A DNA stretch of 16,146 nt from Promethearchaeota archaeon (GTDB taxonomy: Archaea; Asgardarchaeota; Lokiarchaeia; Sigynarchaeales; SOKP01). Shown here piece after piece: positions 14,194 through 16,146 of this stretch. Both the position numbers and the translations under genes were made by a program. A model generated the notes under the pieces. It had not been told where the DNA came from. It saw nothing but the letters and a program-made list of their open reading frames with translations, and made no database searches. The stretch lies in assembly GCA_030605085.1 (NCBI GenBank), contig JAUWBH010000147.1, forward strand, positions 1 to 16,146, in the 5' to 3' direction. How positions within the stretch are numbered: position 1 is the stretch's first letter; each line of letters begins with the position of its first letter.

Positions 14194-14225
14194 GTTTGAA
14201 AAAAAATATTGCTTGAACAACAAGA

Positions 14226-15899
14226 TTGATAGAAAGTATAACTAAGCAACAAAATAAAGTAGATAATATATCTAATCAAACCAGTAAAGGTTTTAATAGC
14301 AAATTAGAGTGGCATTTTGTAAAATGTCCATATTGTAATAAAGTCAATAATCACACACCTAGAGGGCTAAAATACAGCAATTATAACAATCTCGTTCATA
14401 AATGTAGACATATAGAATGTAGAAAACAATTTAGATTATCCATTCATAATTCTGTAAAAATTTTTAATCAAAATCCAAAAGAATATGAAAATTCAATATT
14501 TTATGAAATTTTAAATGAAATTGGGCTCTTAGGAAATCACTTGAAAAAGTTAAAAAGTAAATATTATATTAAGAAATTTTATCTACATTTAAATTATTTA
14601 TATGAAAATAGTTATATCGTTTATGATTTATTCAGAATAGACGAAATAACTACATATTTTAAGATTAGTTTTTTGGAGACGATCACCACCTATGATGCTG
14701 TTTTCAACTATTTTTTACCATCATCAAAAAACAAAAAATTAACGGAAAAATTGAGAAATTTAAAACGATCAGACTTTAGTAGATTAGGGAATATAAAAAT
14801 CTCATACCAAAAAGTAAAGAAGGGATTTTTAATTGAAATTTATAAGAAATTACAAAAATGTCCCTTTGGTATGGATACAGCAATTAGAAAAAAGATAAAT
14901 AACTATATCATTGAGCAATTAAAAAGTAAAGAAATTAAAAATTCCGTTATACCCAAAAATTCGGACGTGACTTGTATATCAACTTTTAAGACCGACAAAT
15001 ATAGGGAAGGTAAGTTAAGATATGATCTAGAGATTATTTTAAATTTTAAGATAACTGATAATTTAAGTTTCGGTCATTTTTTTAAATACATTGATACTAT
15101 AGAGTTAGAAAAATTCAAAATTAGAATTCATGAGATTAGTATAAAAAAGATTAGGATTAATAATGACATTCTGAGTAGATTAAATGCTGTTATTATTGGT
15201 AATGGTACTAGGATAAGTGGAGATTATTGGACGCTTTCGACTCAGAATGGAGCTTACTTACAGCTCTTTATTTGTAATAACGTTTCGGGTAAGAAAAAGG
15301 ACAGAAAAGCTAATTTAGATTTAATTAATGCTGGTATAAATGGTTTTGTTAGCAGATTATTTAAAGAGAGATTTAATTTTATCGAGATATACATTATTCT
15401 ACACGCAATATTTTCCTATGAAATCAATGTTGAGACAGGATTTAGAGTATTGACTCCCGAACGCTCAGTTTTGAGTATTTTCGAGCTAGGTAAACGATAT
15501 GAACTATTTGGTAAAAAATTTTGGTTTGATAGGTCGCTGGGGTATCTGGAAATGGACACATCAACTAGAACTTCGTGGAGTTGTTTATTTAATCTCATAA
15601 ATTGTTTTGAGATTTTAGATAGAATGCATAATAATAAAGATTTAGAGGTTTTTGATTCATTAGATAATTGTCTAATGAGAAAAATAAAGAAAGATAAGGT
15701 AATAGAGAGAAATTTACCCCTAAGAGATAAAGACATAGTAGTTATAGTTCCACTCGAAATAGAAAGTAAAGTAATAAAAAATAAAGAAAAGAAAAATAAT
15801 GAAAAACGTATTATTGGTTTTATTTTTATTCTTATCGAGATTAAATTTATATTAAATTCATATAATAGACATACAGACCGTTATTATATTGAATCTTGA
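14226..15899 (+). CDS. 557-residue zinc-ribbon protein of unknown function
   Basis: The N-terminus carries a zinc-ribbon-like site: C34 and C37 in VKCPYCNKV, then C60 and C65 in HKCRHIECRKQF. This resembles the DNA-binding ribbons of transposases and replication proteins. The following 490 residues are Lys/Asn/Ile-rich and not recognised. Features seen are a basic middle and a conserved-looking stretch GYLEMDTSTRTSWSCLF near residues 439-455. A hydrophobic segment (RIIGFIFILIEIKFIL) lies near 528-543. There is no DDE triad, HUH or tyrosine-recombinase motif that I can pick out. The frame opens only after a TGA at 14214-14216, and the first in-frame Met lies far inside, so TTG 14226 is the probable start, with no SD. 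It could be an element-encoded replication or transposition protein. Length and steady coding make it real. Confidence 0.6.
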   Translation: MIESITKQQNKVDNISNQTSKGFNSKLEWHFVKCPYCNKVNNHTPRGLKYSNYNNLVHKCRHIECRKQFRLSIHNSVKIFNQNPKEYENSIFYEILNEIGLLGNHLKKLKSKYYIKKFYLHLNYLYENSYIVYDLFRIDEITTYFKISFLETITTYDAVFNYFLPSSKNKKLTEKLRNLKRSDFSRLGNIKISYQKVKKGFLIEIYKKLQKCPFGMDTAIRKKINNYIIEQLKSKEIKNSVIPKNSDVTCISTFKTDKYREGKLRYDLEIILNFKITDNLSFGHFFKYIDTIELEKFKIRIHEISIKKIRINNDILSRLNAVIIGNGTRISGDYWTLSTQNGAYLQLFICNNVSGKKKDRKANLDLINAGINGFVSRLFKERFNFIEIYIILHAIFSYEINVETGFRVLTPERSVLSIFELGKRYELFGKKFWFDRSLGYLEMDTSTRTSWSCLFNLINCFEILDRMHNNKDLEVFDSLDNCLMRKIKKDKVIERNLPLRDKDIVVIVPLEIESKVIKNKEKKNNEKRIIGFIFILIEIKFILNSYNRHTDRYYIES

Positions 15900-15905
15900 C
15901 TACTT

Positions 15906-15923
15906 GCCACCATCGGTGGTGGC
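15906..15923 (+). terminator. GC-rich perfect hairpin after the zinc-ribbon gene
   Basis: GCCACCA pairs perfectly with TGGTGGC around a TCGG loop, seven bases after the stop codon. It is far richer in G and C than its surroundings. It lies between two convergent gene ends (15899 and 15964). A terminator or mRNA 3'-end stabiliser is likely; a hairpin at the end of a mobile element is the alternative. No long T-run follows directly, only a TTTTT about ten bases later. Confidence 0.5.
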
Positions 15924-15963
15924 TAAGGAAATTTTTCTCAATATCATTTATAAGTATGCTAAA

Positions 15964-16146
15964 TTACCTAAAAAAAATACCTAAAATTAATAAAATTAAT
16001 CCTATAATTAAAGTTGGAATTGTAGCCCATAAACCTTTCTTTATAAAAACTACTCTTTTATTCCAAATTTCATCTTGTTTCTTAAGACATTCATCAAAAA
16101 ATTTCATCCCTATTGGTAAACTAAACCCTACAACCTTATAAGCCTC
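15964..16146 (-). CDS. C-terminal part of a membrane protein (runs off window)
   Basis: The minus strand is open from the window edge to TAA at 15964-15966, giving 60 residues. A soluble stretch with MKFFDECLKKQDEIWNKR leads into one strongly hydrophobic segment (TIPTLIIGLILLILGIFF) and a single terminal arginine. A C-terminal membrane anchor is the clear reading. The N-terminal part and hence the family lie outside the window. It converges on the 557-residue gene, with the GC-rich hairpin between them. Confidence 0.6.
   Translation of the reverse strand, partial: EAYKVVGFSLPIGMKFFDECLKKQDEIWNKRVVFIKKGLWATIPTLIIGLILLILGIFFR

Larger units (their letters stand above)
13995..14202. repeat. 13-bp inverted repeat before the 557-residue gene
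   Basis: TTTTCAAACGTAT at 13995-14007 and its perfect complement ATACGTTTGAAAA at 14190-14202 lie about 180 bases apart. The right arm overlaps the TATA-like GTTTATAC at 14186-14193 and ends 23 bases before the TTG start. Such arms suit paired operators joined by a DNA loop, or the inverted end of a small element. No third copy was found near the far end of the gene. Confidence 0.6.

Noticed and set aside
14226..15899. Calling the zinc-ribbon protein a transposase
   Set aside because: Only the zinc ribbon fits. No DDE, HUH or recombinase motif is visible, and no matching inverted ends flank the gene.
15896..16141. Plus-strand frame over the right edge
   Set aside because: Runs through the GC-rich hairpin and antisense to the membrane protein end, which has a clear hydrophobic anchor.

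Overview
The window is AT-rich, has no rRNA or tRNA gene that I can find, and looks archaeal. Pointers to this are the TATA-like boxes placed as in archaeal promoters, a mix of Shine-Dalgarno (SD) led and apparently leaderless starts, at least three genes that must begin with TTG, an HhH-Pol-beta-PHP family X polymerase, a VapBC pair, and a stand-alone Cas4-like nuclease. A low-GC archaeon, possibly from the Asgard/Lokiarchaeal group, is my best guess. The lineage is inference, not proof.

Positions 1-5947 form a region bounded by two copies of the 5' end of a family X polymerase gene in the same orientation. The left copy runs off the window edge. The right copy is a full-length 559-residue reading frame, but its ancestral start is destroyed by a stop at codon 3. 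Between them lie a membrane HExxH metalloprotease-like gene, a VapBC toxin-antitoxin pair with a palindromic operator, and a two-gene set of an OLD/AAA-type ATPase and a TOPRIM-like (DUF4276-like) protein, which resembles known ATPase-TOPRIM anti-phage modules. Recombination between the two polymerase copies would remove exactly this cargo.

Positions 6157-7935 hold a TPR-protein remnant, a Cas4-like PD-(D/E)XK nuclease with four Fe-S-type cysteines, and a stand-alone DEDD 3'-5' exonuclease. With the polymerase these make a local set of DNA-processing enzymes.

Positions about 8280-15925 look like accessory DNA, probably an integrated plasmid- or virus-like element. An array of AAAACTTGTAA repeats precedes a winged-helix regulator and its overlapping partner gene. 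Next come an AlbA_2 (Schlafen-type) protein and a gene remnant. A leftward block follows of small, charged or helix-turn-helix proteins (a membrane-anchored coiled coil, a long coiled coil, a winged-helix protein, an HTH protein and an unknown). Then comes a 1.1-kb non-coding region dense in repeated octamers and inverted repeats, and finally a rightward 557-residue zinc-ribbon protein of unknown function, followed by a GC-rich hairpin. I saw no recognisable integrase, large terminase or capsid gene. The extreme right edge holds the C-terminus of a leftward membrane protein.
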